Position numbers and translations under genes: made by a program. The notes under the pieces are model-generated. The model did not search any database and had not been told where the DNA came from. It was given only the letters and a program-made list of their open reading frames with translations. Below, one piece after another: positions 21,600 through 30,937 of a DNA stretch of 64,000 bases (positions within the stretch are counted from its first letter, which is position 1; each line of letters opens with the position of its first letter). This stretch comes from Acetofilamentum sp. (GTDB lineage: Bacteria; Bacteroidota; Bacteroidia; Bacteroidales; DYOH01): positions 29,893 through 93,892 of the forward strand of contig DYOH01000003.1 in NCBI GenBank assembly GCA_020720625.1, read 5' to 3'.

Positions 21600-23537
21600 T
21601 TATTTCACTCTAAGGTTTTTTGGTACAAAAATCGGCTCAATTTCTATATCCTGATTGCCTTTTTTGATAATTTTAAATTCGATTCTTCTGTTGTATTTTT
21701 GTCCTTCTGTAGTTGCATTGTTTGCTATGGGCAAGCTTTCGCCCAGTCCAACAGCTTCAATTTGTTGGGAGTTTACTCCTTTGTTGGTAAGATAATTTTT
21801 TGCGGCCAATGCTCTTTTGTTTGTTAAATCCAGATTATAAGCTTCGTCGCTGTTGGCATCCGAATGGGCTTGAATAGAAATAATGGCCTGAGGGTTCTTT
21901 TTTAAATAAGTACTCAAATTATCAAGTTCATTCTGATATGTATTGGTAATTTCAACGCTATTTGTTTCGAAAAAAATATCGTGAATTATGGTTTTATTAT
22001 TTAGCAAAAGAGTTGGTGGATTATAGAAAACAACTGGTTCCAGTTCTATTCCTTTTTTTATTTTGTAGTAGGCAGAATCTTGCGGAACCGAAAAGTAATT
22101 CACATAAGACAAATATCCTTGAGCTTCGTATAAGGCTTTGTATTCTCTTTCGGGAGGCAATAAGAATAAAAATTTACCACTCACTTTATTGGGCAAAAAT
22201 ACACCAACAAGTTCGTCGGTTTCTTTATCCGAAATGCTTATTTGAACTTTGTCGATTGGTGCTTCGTCGTCAAAACTAACTGTGCCAATCATCAGGGCCA
22301 AATTATCTTCTTCTTTTTCGGGAATAATAACAAATTTATAAATATCAGCCTTTGATTCTTGTGCATTTCTATTCGAAATTAAAAATCCATCGGCATTATT
22401 TGGATGCAGCCAGAATTGAAAATCGTCGGAAGTACTATTGAGCGGAACACCCATATTTATGGCTTCTTGCCAATGAAGGTTCTCATCCATCTCCGATTTA
22501 AAGATATCGAAACCGCCCATGTTTTTATGTCCTTGAGAGCTAAAATAGAGCGTATTTAAATCAGCAGCCAGAAAAGGAGTTATTTCGTCGTATGGAGAAT
22601 TAATCTCCGAACCCAAATTTATGGCTTCTCCCCAAGTTTCGTCCTCTTTTTTTGCAACCATGTAAAGGTCAAAGCCACCAAATCCTCCGGCACGATTACT
22701 GCTAAAAACGATAATTCTGTTGTCGACAGAGAAAACTGCATTTTTTTCTATCGCAGTTGTGTTAATTGGATTGGGCATCAGTTCAGATTTTTTCCAGAAT
22801 CCTTTTTGCCATGATGTTACAAAAATATCATTCTCAAATTCGAAAAGAAGATATCTGCTATCAACCGAAATAGAGCTTACAATGGCATCTTTGGGCAATC
22901 CGGATAAAAACATGCCCGAAGTTTTTTGTTCTATTTTTGCTACTTGGTCTTCTATTTTTTCTAAAGCATATACAAGTTTCGATTTATCGGCCGAACTGGT
23001 GAATAATATTTCGTTATTCGTACTGCTGTATTCATGGGCTATCTCTATTTTTGTTTTTGTTTTTGTTTTTTCAAATTCCTGATAATTCTGGCATAATTGG
23101 CTCTCTGATAGTATTTTGTGCTGCAAATCAATGTTGCTTCCTGCAGCTTTTTGCGCATGTTTCAAAATTTCGAAACATGAGGTTATATTTAGCTGTCTAC
23201 GGTAAATATCGTCCAATATATAATAGGTATCAAAAGGCACTGAATTTGGTTTTTCAACCGAAAAACTAGTGTCAGCAAATTGGTAAATATCCAAAAGGAT
23301 TGAATTTGCACTGTTCCAATCACCTTGTTGAAAAAGTATTTTAGCTTCCCAATACTGATAATAGAGGTGGTTGTTTTCTTTTTGCAAACTTTTTATTGAT
23401 TGAAGTGCAAAATCGAAGTTTTTCTGGTTATAATTCTTGATAACCACATCCAGATTTTTTAGCTCAGTTTTTGTAAGTTGAGCCATCAAGGAAAAATAAT
23501 ACAAAAAACATAAAAGAAGCAAGGCAAATTTCTTCAT
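21600..23537 (-). CDS. OmpA-family protein with TPR-like N-terminus and PD40/WD40-like repeats
   Basis: VFSSNRAGGFGGFDLYMVAKKEDETWGEAINLGSEINSPYDEITPFLAADLNTLYFSSQGHKNMGGFDIF; C-terminal OmpA domain ISIQAHSDANSDEAYNLDLTNKRALAAKNYL. Start 23537 (MKKFALLLLCFLYYFSLMAQ). Confidence 0.92.
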   Translation of the reverse strand: MKKFALLLLCFLYYFSLMAQLTKTELKNLDVVIKNYNQKNFDFALQSIKSLQKENNHLYYQYWEAKILFQQGDWNSANSILLDIYQFADTSFSVEKPNSVPFDTYYILDDIYRRQLNITSCFEILKHAQKAAGSNIDLQHKILSESQLCQNYQEFEKTKTKTKIEIAHEYSSTNNEILFTSSADKSKLVYALEKIEDQVAKIEQKTSGMFLSGLPKDAIVSSISVDSRYLLFEFENDIFVTSWQKGFWKKSELMPNPINTTAIEKNAVFSVDNRIIVFSSNRAGGFGGFDLYMVAKKEDETWGEAINLGSEINSPYDEITPFLAADLNTLYFSSQGHKNMGGFDIFKSEMDENLHWQEAINMGVPLNSTSDDFQFWLHPNNADGFLISNRNAQESKADIYKFVIIPEKEEDNLALMIGTVSFDDEAPIDKVQISISDKETDELVGVFLPNKVSGKFLFLLPPEREYKALYEAQGYLSYVNYFSVPQDSAYYKIKKGIELEPVVFYNPPTLLLNNKTIIHDIFFETNSVEITNTYQNELDNLSTYLKKNPQAIISIQAHSDANSDEAYNLDLTNKRALAAKNYLTNKGVNSQQIEAVGLGESLPIANNATTEGQKYNRRIEFKIIKKGNQDIEIEPIFVPKNLRVK

Positions 23538-23562
23538 AACTGGAATGCTTAAATAATCCATC

Positions 23563-23570
23563 CAAAGATA
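23563..23570 (-). promoter_or_regulatory. -7 box TATCTTTG upstream of the OmpA-family gene
   Basis: Minus-strand TATCTTTG 26 nt upstream of the preferred ATG. Confidence 0.5.
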
Positions 23571-23789
23571 ATAATAAATGTAAATATAAAATTTTAAATA
23601 TTCTATACTCATTACCAATGATTAGTTAATCAGTTTATTATATTTTAATGAAATGTGAATTGCTATTAATGTGTTGATTAAATTGATTTTATCTGAAGTT
23701 GTTTTTCAGAACGCATGCAAATTATTAGAAACAAAAATCTAGCTGCAAAATAATGATTTAAAACATTTTTAGCATCGCCCGAAAAGCTT

Positions 23790-23797
23790 TACATTTG
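23790..23797 (+). promoter_or_regulatory. -7 box TACATTTG upstream of kbl
   Basis: Fits TAnnTTTG, 18 nt upstream of the preferred ATG 23816. Confidence 0.5.
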
Positions 23798-23815
23798 GTT
23801 ACAAAACATAAAACT

Positions 23816-25009
23816 ATGTACGGAAAGTTAAAAGACCATTTAGTTAAAGAATTGGCTGCCATAAAAGAAGCCGGTTTATATAAAAACGAGCGAATTATTA
23901 CCAGTCCGCAGGCGGCAGAAATAACGCTTTCTACAGGCCAAAGCGTGTTGAATTTTTGTGCAAATAATTATCTTGGTTTGTCGTCGCATCCAAGAGTGGT
24001 AGAAGCTTCAATCAGAGCACTTCGATCTCATGGTTACGGAATGTCATCGGTTAGATTTATTTGTGGCACACAGGATATTCACAGAGAACTTGAACTGAAA
24101 ATAGCCGATTTCTTTGGTATGGAAGAAACTATTTTATACGCAGCGGCTTTCGATGCCAATGGCGGTATTTTTGAACCTTTATTTCTCGAAGAAGATGCCA
24201 TTATCTCCGATGAATTAAATCATGCATCCATTATAGATGGCGTAAGACTTAGCAAGGCAGTTCGATATAGATATAAACACGCCGATATGAACGATTTGGA
24301 AGAAAATCTAAAAAAAGCCTCGGCGCAAAGATTTAAAATTATTGTTACCGATGGTGTTTTTTCCATGGATGGAGATATTGCCAAATTGGACGAAATTACA
24401 CGCTTGGCCGAAAAATATGATGCCCTGGTGATGGTAGATGATAGTCATGCTGCCGGGTTTATCGGAAAAACAGGCCGTGGAACACACGAGCATCACAACG
24501 TAATGGATAAAGTAGACATTATAACCGGAACACTCGGCAAAGCCCTTGGCGGAGCAATGGGCGGATATACCACCGGCAAAAAGGAAATTATAGAAATGCT
24601 ACGTCAGCGTTCCAGACCATATTTGTTTAGCAACTCTTTGGCTCCTAATATTGTAGGTGCCGCACTCGAAGTTTTTAATATGCTTTCCGAAACAACATCA
24701 CTTAGAGATAAATTGATGTGGAATCGCGAGTATTTTATGGCGGGAATGCAAAATGCCGGATTCGATTTAAAACCTTCTGATTCTGCTATCGTTGCCTTAA
24801 TGCTTTACGATGCCCGATTGTCGCAAGAATTTGCTGCACAATTGCTCAAGGAAGGTATTTATGTTATTGGCTTTTATTACCCTGTGGTGGCAAAAGGATT
24901 GGCACGCATCAGAATTCAACTTTCTGCTGCACACGAAAAAGAGCATCTCGACAAAGCTTTGGCCGCTTTCATTAAAGTTGGAAAAGAATTAAAAGTGATT
25001 AAAGAATAA
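23816..25009 (+). CDS. kbl: Glycine C-acetyltransferase / 2-amino-3-ketobutyrate CoA ligase
   Basis: [76 protein letters not shown]. Confidence 0.93.
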   Translation: MYGKLKDHLVKELAAIKEAGLYKNERIITSPQAAEITLSTGQSVLNFCANNYLGLSSHPRVVEASIRALRSHGYGMSSVRFICGTQDIHRELELKIADFFGMEETILYAAAFDANGGIFEPLFLEEDAIISDELNHASIIDGVRLSKAVRYRYKHADMNDLEENLKKASAQRFKIIVTDGVFSMDGDIAKLDEITRLAEKYDALVMVDDSHAAGFIGKTGRGTHEHHNVMDKVDIITGTLGKALGGAMGGYTTGKKEIIEMLRQRSRPYLFSNSLAPNIVGAALEVFNMLSETTSLRDKLMWNREYFMAGMQNAGFDLKPSDSAIVALMLYDARLSQEFAAQLLKEGIYVIGFYYPVVAKGLARIRIQLSAAHEKEHLDKALAAFIKVGKELKVIKE

Positions 25010-25057
25010 AACATTATCATTTTTGTGATTCTTTTTTTATACAGATTTTAGTAAAAT

Positions 25058-25095
25058 AAAAATCTTTCAGACCCATATATTCTGAAAGATTTTTT
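25058..25095 (+). terminator. Rho-independent terminator after kbl
   Basis: Perfect 13-bp inverted repeat aaaaatctttcag / ctgaaagattttt. Confidence 0.85.
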
Positions 25096-25186
25096 CATTT
25101 TTGGTGCTTTAACAAAGTTTAACGATGCCGAAAACAACAGAATGCTTATTTTTCCTGTTTTAATAGAAACAAAAATTAATTCAGAT

Positions 25187-25903
25187 ATGAAAAAATGGGT
25201 TTTAATAATTATTGCATTTTTCTTTGCTAATGCTCTAATGGCGCAGGAAAGAACGCCTGCAATAAGTTTCGAAAAAACAGTTCACGATTTTGGAACCATT
25301 AAAGAAGCTGATGGAAAAGTACATTACAAATTTATTTTTAAAAACTCCGGTTCAACACCCTTAATAATAACCAATGTAGATGCTGCCTGCGGTTGCACCA
25401 CACCCGAGTGGTCAAAAACACCTGTGTTGCCGGGTAAAACAGGTTTTGTAGATGCAGAGTTTAATCCGGAGAATTATCAAAAATTCGACAAATCAATTGT
25501 GGTACATACCAACGGAAAACCTTCGACAGTAACGTTAAGAGTAATTGGCGAAGTAATTCCTAAGGAAAAATCTTTGACCGATATTTTTGCTTATTCATTT
25601 GGCAGTGCGCGAGTAAAAGGAAAAAATATTGCCTTTGCCAGTTTAGAGAATGAGCAAAAAGAAGTAGTATTTGAGTTTTATAATGATTCTAAAAGCGATT
25701 TAAAACTCAGTTTTAGCAATTTGCCCGGTTTTGTTTCGGTAGATAAAAGTCCAATTGTAATAAAACCACAGCAAATTTCCAGTGTAAAATTTTTGGCCAA
25801 TCCGGTTAAAGCGGCTAAAGGTTTTCATAAAGAGTTGATTCATTTGAATATTAACGGAACAACTTACGAGAATGCCCTGAAAATTGTGGCATCTGTAAAA
25901 TAA
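25187..25903 (+). CDS. DUF1573 domain protein
   Basis: HDFGTIKEADGKVHYKFIFKNSGSTPLIITNVDAACGCTTPEWSKTPVLPGKTG; signal peptide. Confidence 0.9.
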   Translation: MKKWVLIIIAFFFANALMAQERTPAISFEKTVHDFGTIKEADGKVHYKFIFKNSGSTPLIITNVDAACGCTTPEWSKTPVLPGKTGFVDAEFNPENYQKFDKSIVVHTNGKPSTVTLRVIGEVIPKEKSLTDIFAYSFGSARVKGKNIAFASLENEQKEVVFEFYNDSKSDLKLSFSNLPGFVSVDKSPIVIKPQQISSVKFLANPVKAAKGFHKELIHLNINGTTYENALKIVASVK

Positions 25904-26010
25904 AAATTTCTTCATTTTGGGAAATACACAATTGCTTGTATTTTACATTATTTGCAGGAAATGCTTATTTGTTTTTCCGCGAAACTATTTATATAATAAC
26001 TCAATTTTAC

Positions 26011-26018
26011 TACATTTG
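26011..26018 (+). promoter_or_regulatory. -7 box TACATTTG upstream of second DUF1573 gene
   Basis: Fits TAnnTTTG, 20 nt upstream of ATG 26038. Confidence 0.5.
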
Positions 26019-26037
26019 TAAAATAAAATTCTTCAAT

Positions 26038-27129
26038 ATGAAAAGTATATACATTATCATTCTGACAGTTATGCTGTCGTTTTCGATACAAGCCCAGACA
26101 AAAAGCCCAAAAATTTCGTTTGCAAAAAATACGCACGATTTTGGTACAATAAAAGAAGCCGACGGAAAAGTAAGCTATAAGTTTGAGTTTGTAAATACAG
26201 GAAATGCTTCGCTATTACTAACCAGCGTAAACGCAACCTGCGGATGCACCACACCAAACTGGACAAATACACCCATACTTGCAGGAGAAAAGGGCTATGT
26301 AGAGGTTATTTTTAATCCGCAGGGCTATCGCTCCTTTACCAAATCAATTAATGTAACTACCAACGGAGAGCCTTCGCAGGTACAATTGCTTATAAAGGGC
26401 ACTGTAGAACCGGCGCAAGCACAAGCCAATCAGGCGGCTAATTATAAATACGATATTAACGGAATAAAATTCCAAAGTTTACATGTGGGCTTTGGCGAAA
26501 TTATGCGCGAGGCTGAATCTACCAAAACCATTGATATTTTAAATTCTAATACATCTGTGGCAAAATTAGAATTTACAGGCTTGCCAGCACACATAAAAGT
26601 AAAATCGGAACCAACGGAGATAGCGCCAAATACAAGCGGAAAAATTATCATTACTTACGATGCCAAGCTTAAAAACGACTGGGATTATGTACACGATGTG
26701 CTCTTTTTGAAAGTAAACGGTGCATCTGCCGGAAATAACCGCATAAATGTTAGCGCGGTAATTAAAGAAGATTTTTCGAAAATGACCGCAGATGAAAAAA
26801 TAAAAGCCCCTGTAGCTGTTTTTGAAAAAGAAACTTTTGATTTTGGCGATATTGCCGAAGCACAGAAAGTGGATTATGCTTTTAAACTAAAAAATTCGGG
26901 CAAATCTATGCTAATTATCCGCAAAATTAGTGCTTCTTGCGGATGCACCGCAGTAATGCCCCAAACCACCACCATTAAACCCGGAGAAACTGTTGATTTA
27001 AAGGTGGTTTTTGATGCTGCCAATAAAAAAGGACCACAAAATAAAAGTATTACCGTGATTACCAACGACCCCGTAAATTCGCGCAAAGTTATATGGGTGA
27101 GAGGTAATGTACTCGAATCAAAACAATAA
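26038..27129 (+). CDS. DUF1573 domain protein with two recognisable DUF1573 modules
   Basis: HDFGTIKEADGKVSYKFEFVNTGNASLLLTSVNATCGCTTPNW and FDFGDIAEAQKVDYAFKLKNSGKSMLIIRKISASCGCTAVMP. Confidence 0.9.
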   Translation: MKSIYIIILTVMLSFSIQAQTKSPKISFAKNTHDFGTIKEADGKVSYKFEFVNTGNASLLLTSVNATCGCTTPNWTNTPILAGEKGYVEVIFNPQGYRSFTKSINVTTNGEPSQVQLLIKGTVEPAQAQANQAANYKYDINGIKFQSLHVGFGEIMREAESTKTIDILNSNTSVAKLEFTGLPAHIKVKSEPTEIAPNTSGKIIITYDAKLKNDWDYVHDVLFLKVNGASAGNNRINVSAVIKEDFSKMTADEKIKAPVAVFEKETFDFGDIAEAQKVDYAFKLKNSGKSMLIIRKISASCGCTAVMPQTTTIKPGETVDLKVVFDAANKKGPQNKSITVITNDPVNSRKVIWVRGNVLESKQ

Positions 27130-27147
27130 TTTTATTTAGATTAAGAG

Positions 27148-27186
27148 AAAAGATGCATTTATTTTTATGAATGCATCTTTTTTTTT
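27148..27186 (+). terminator. Rho-independent terminator after DUF1573 gene
   Basis: aaaagatgcatt / aatgcatctttt followed by a T run. Confidence 0.85.
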
Positions 27187-27199
27187 GAAACTATCCTAA

Positions 27200-27241
27200 A
27201 AACTGTGTAAAGTCATTTTCTGGATAAGCTTTACACAGTTT
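27200..27241 (-). terminator. Rho-independent terminator for the minus-strand C1 peptidase gene
   Basis: 13-bp perfect inverted repeat aaactgtgtaaag / ctttacacagttt; T tract on the minus strand. Confidence 0.75.
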
Positions 27242-27254
27242 ATGGGATGCTCCC

Positions 27255-28457
27255 TTATTTCTTTATTTTTTTTAGAATATCCGCTGGTACAGCATCTTTG
27301 TGCACCATAATGGCAATGGTTTTATATTGCACAAAAGCACGGGAGGCGTAGAAATAACCACCATATTTGTTGTATTCATCCCACGAATTTTTTACAATAT
27401 AATACTTAGTCCCATTCTGGTCGGTGGCTGCACCCACAATGTGCATACTGTGGTCGTCGGTGGTATACTGTCTGTCGAAAGCTGCCTGACGGTTTTCCTG
27501 TGTAATTTCCATTTCCGGCATAGGTTTAACAAACGAGTAGCGCAAATTAGCCAGTTCCTGTTCAGTTATGTTTTCCCATTTTGAGCGTTCTGTACCGGAA
27601 ACATCTTCGAGCGATTCGGCCGGAACCACTGCCACACCTTGTCTGGAAGCAAAACCCTTTTCGCTCACATCGGCCGCCCAACCTACAGTGTAACCTTTTT
27701 TTAAGGCATTGTCAATAATCATTTCCAATTCGTTAAGCGGAATATTGTGCCATTTTTCCCATAACCAATTGTCCGGAATCTCAACAATACATTCCTGATA
27801 AAAAAGATGATGCGAAAAAGAAGTAAAACTCAGGTAATCTTCAGGTTTAATTTTAAGATACTCCGAAGCTAAGCTTTTTGGAGTAAATTCCTTTCCTTTA
27901 TAGCTGAATTTTTGAGGCACAACACCAAAATAAGCATCCAAAATGCCATCCAAACCATTGATCCAGGCAGTTGAAATACCTGCATTTCCATTAGCATTAA
28001 CCTCGCTATAGGCCGATATAACTCCATCGCAATAGGTTTTAATTACTTTGTCTATTTCTGCATGCACATGGTTGTTTTCGCCGTAGTTCAATCCAGGGTA
28101 AACCTCTGTGGGCACATATCCGTAGTTGATAATGGTATGCAAAACGTCGTGCATTTCGCCGCCTGAACCTAAATTGGTTTTGTTTTGCATGCGCACATAT
28201 TTTATCGCCTTTTCTTTATACATAAGCCTAACAGCGTACATTGGCGCTAAATCGGGCACCTCCTTAATGCCCAATCTTAAAGCTTCCGACTCGAAAAATG
28301 AAGTGGCTGCCCAGCTCCAGCAGGTTCCGCTTTTGTACTGGTTTTTTACGCTTGTTGCAGCCAGCCTGTTTACTTCTTTAAACTGATAGCCCTCTTGAGC
28401 TATTACATTGTATATTAATAAACTGACAATGAGAAAAGTGAAAATAAATTTTTTCAT
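27255..28457 (-). CDS. C1-family cysteine peptidase (bleomycin hydrolase/aminopeptidase C-like), secreted
   Basis: SGTCWSWAATSFFESEALRLG (Cys), DDHSMHIVGAA (His), IVKNSWDE (Asn); signal peptide. Confidence 0.9.
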   Translation of the reverse strand: MKKFIFTFLIVSLLIYNVIAQEGYQFKEVNRLAATSVKNQYKSGTCWSWAATSFFESEALRLGIKEVPDLAPMYAVRLMYKEKAIKYVRMQNKTNLGSGGEMHDVLHTIINYGYVPTEVYPGLNYGENNHVHAEIDKVIKTYCDGVISAYSEVNANGNAGISTAWINGLDGILDAYFGVVPQKFSYKGKEFTPKSLASEYLKIKPEDYLSFTSFSHHLFYQECIVEIPDNWLWEKWHNIPLNELEMIIDNALKKGYTVGWAADVSEKGFASRQGVAVVPAESLEDVSGTERSKWENITEQELANLRYSFVKPMPEMEITQENRQAAFDRQYTTDDHSMHIVGAATDQNGTKYYIVKNSWDEYNKYGGYFYASRAFVQYKTIAIMVHKDAVPADILKKIKK

Positions 28458-28550
28458 AATAAATTATTTTATTGTTGTGCTAAGCTAAGTATTTTCAAAG
28501 ATTTATTAAAATTAAGCACCCTGTTAAAGTAGGTTAATTTTTGTTGAAGT

Positions 28551-28583
28551 TTTGGGTAGTAATGTTTTGGTGCATTAGATTTG
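28551..28583 (+). promoter_or_regulatory. Bacteroidota promoter TTTG-N21-TAGATTTG upstream of dsbD
   Basis: TTTG 28551-28554, TAGATTTG 28576-28583. Confidence 0.6.
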
Positions 28584-28668
28584 CGAAAATTATTTAGCAA
28601 GAAAATTTTTTAATTTATAAGAGAGACAGACCAGGATATAAATTGATTAAAATTTTAACGATTACAAA

Positions 28669-30840
28669 ATGAGAAAATTACAAAATGTTTTGATTTTATT
28701 ATTTCTGTTTCAAGCTTATTTGCTTAATGGACAGATGATTAAACCTGTTAGCTGGTTTTTTGAGACAAAGCAGGTGAGCGATAATGAAGTTTTGCTGATA
28801 TCTAAAGCAAAAATGCTGCCTCATTGGCATTTATACGGCCAGTTTTTTGAAGATGGTGGCCCAATTAAATTGAGCTTTAGCTTTGAGAAGTCAGCAAATT
28901 TTGGGTTGCTTGGAAAAGTGGTGGAAAGTCCTTCTCCTATAAAATCGCACGACGAAATTTTCGACATGGAGGTGCAATATTTTGATAATGAGGCCTCCTT
29001 TACTCAAAAAATAAAAGTATTAAGCGAAACCGATTTTGTTATAGATTTATATCTCGAAGGGCAAGCCTGTTTGGACGATGGACAATGTGTTCAGATAGAA
29101 GCAGAGCATAGTTTTCAGGTAAAGGGGGCCAAAAAAGCAGTTGCTCAGCAAGAAACAAACAAAACTACAGAAACAATAATTGTAGCTGATACAGCAGATG
29201 TATTGAAAAATACAGTCGAAAATGAGGATACTTTGCAGACCGTAATTCAAACAACTGAAGTAAAGCCAAATGAAGCATCAATAAAGGCAGCAACAAAATC
29301 GGAAGATGTAAAATCGCTTTGGATTTTCTTTTTCGTGGCATTTGGAGCCGGATTAATTACACTGCTTACTCCATGTGTTTTTCCTGTAGTGCCCATGACT
29401 GTTAGTTTTTTTATGCATAATCAGGGCAGCAAAGCCAAAGGAAAATTTCAGGCCTTGTTTTATGGTTTTTCAATCGTAGCCATTTATACATTACCAATAC
29501 TTGTGCTCAATATTTTAACTGCTTTTTTGGGAGCAAACTTTATCGAGGCCGACTTTGCCAATACTTTGAGCACTCATTGGTTTTTTAATATTTTGTTTAC
29601 CATCATATTTTTGATATTTGCGGCCTCGTTTTTTGGCTTGTTCGAAATTACCTTGCCCAGTTGGATGGTTGATAAAGCCGATAAGCAAGCCGATAAAGGT
29701 GGTTTATTGGGCGTATTTTTTATGGCATTTACCTTGGTGCTGGTTTCATTTTCGTGCACAGGGCCAATTGTTGGTTCAATTGTAGTGCAATCGCTTACCG
29801 GCTTACAGGTAGATGGTGGAGTAAGTTATACCTTTGGCGAATTATTTCTCAAATATGGCGAACCAACCATTGGTATGCTTGGCTTTTCTTTAGGCGTAGC
29901 AGTACCTTTTACTTTGTTTGCCCTGTTCCCATCGTGGCTTAAAAATCTGCCAAAATCCGGTGGTTGGCTTAATAGTGTAAAGGTTGTTTTAGGATTCCTT
30001 GAATTGGCGCTTGCGCTCAAATTTTTATCTGTATCAGACCAGGCATACCACTGGGGATTGCTCGACAGAGAGGTATATCTTGCCTTATGGATTGTAATAT
30101 TCACACTTATGGGCTTCTATTTACTCGGAAAAATTAAATTTTCGGGGGATTCCGATTTACAGCATGTGAGCGTATCACGCCTCATGTTTTCTATCATAAG
30201 CTTTTCGTTTGTAGTATATATGATTCCGGGTATGTTTGGCGCACCGCTAAAGGCCTTGTCGGGCTATTTACCACCCCTGACCGGACAAGACTTTGATATT
30301 CAGCGTCTGATTCGCGAAGGCGGCACTGGCATGGCGGCAGCTACTTATGGAGAGAATAAAAGTATTTGCGAAACACCCAAATATGCCGACAAGCTGCACC
30401 TGCCGCATGGAATAAAGGGTTACTACGATTTTGAACAAGGATTAGCCTGTGCAAAAAAATTGGGTAAACCTGTATTTCTCGATTTCACGGGACATGGATG
30501 TACCAATTGCCGAAAAATGGAAGAAAATGTTTGGTCGAACCCCGATGTGCTTAAACGTTTGAAAGAGAACTTTGTAGTTATTTCGTTATATGTAGATGAT
30601 AAAACAATATTGCCTGAGAATGAGTGGATAACATCTGCCTACGACGGCAAAGTAAAGAAAACCATTGGTAAAAAATACGCAGATTTTCAGATTTCCAAAT
30701 TTGGTGTAAATGCGCAGCCATATTATATCATTATGGATTCCGATGGTAATATGCTCCATCAGCCTCATGCATTTGATACAAGCATCGAAAGTTTTATATC
30801 ATTCCTTGATGCCGGATTAGCAGAATATAACAAAAAATAA
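28669..30840 (+). CDS. dsbD: Thiol:disulfide interchange protein DsbD family
   Basis: LITLLTPCVFPVVPMTVSFF membrane domain, C-terminal thioredoxin DFTGHGCTNCRKMEENVW, N-terminal DsbD-alpha-like region. Confidence 0.93.
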   Translation: MRKLQNVLILLFLFQAYLLNGQMIKPVSWFFETKQVSDNEVLLISKAKMLPHWHLYGQFFEDGGPIKLSFSFEKSANFGLLGKVVESPSPIKSHDEIFDMEVQYFDNEASFTQKIKVLSETDFVIDLYLEGQACLDDGQCVQIEAEHSFQVKGAKKAVAQQETNKTTETIIVADTADVLKNTVENEDTLQTVIQTTEVKPNEASIKAATKSEDVKSLWIFFFVAFGAGLITLLTPCVFPVVPMTVSFFMHNQGSKAKGKFQALFYGFSIVAIYTLPILVLNILTAFLGANFIEADFANTLSTHWFFNILFTIIFLIFAASFFGLFEITLPSWMVDKADKQADKGGLLGVFFMAFTLVLVSFSCTGPIVGSIVVQSLTGLQVDGGVSYTFGELFLKYGEPTIGMLGFSLGVAVPFTLFALFPSWLKNLPKSGGWLNSVKVVLGFLELALALKFLSVSDQAYHWGLLDREVYLALWIVIFTLMGFYLLGKIKFSGDSDLQHVSVSRLMFSIISFSFVVYMIPGMFGAPLKALSGYLPPLTGQDFDIQRLIREGGTGMAAATYGENKSICETPKYADKLHLPHGIKGYYDFEQGLACAKKLGKPVFLDFTGHGCTNCRKMEENVWSNPDVLKRLKENFVVISLYVDDKTILPENEWITSAYDGKVKKTIGKKYADFQISKFGVNAQPYYIIMDSDGNMLHQPHAFDTSIESFISFLDAGLAEYNKK

Positions 30841-30872
30841 AAAAAGGAAGCTCAAAAGCTTCCTTTTTTTTA
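30841..30872 (+). terminator. Rho-independent terminator after dsbD
   Basis: aaaaaggaagct / agcttccttttt hairpin with T run. Confidence 0.88.
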
Positions 30873-30937
30873 TTTTATACCGAAAATTTCTTAACTTTAG
30901 CTGCATATATTTTGTGGTTTCTCTGTAGAAATGTAAT

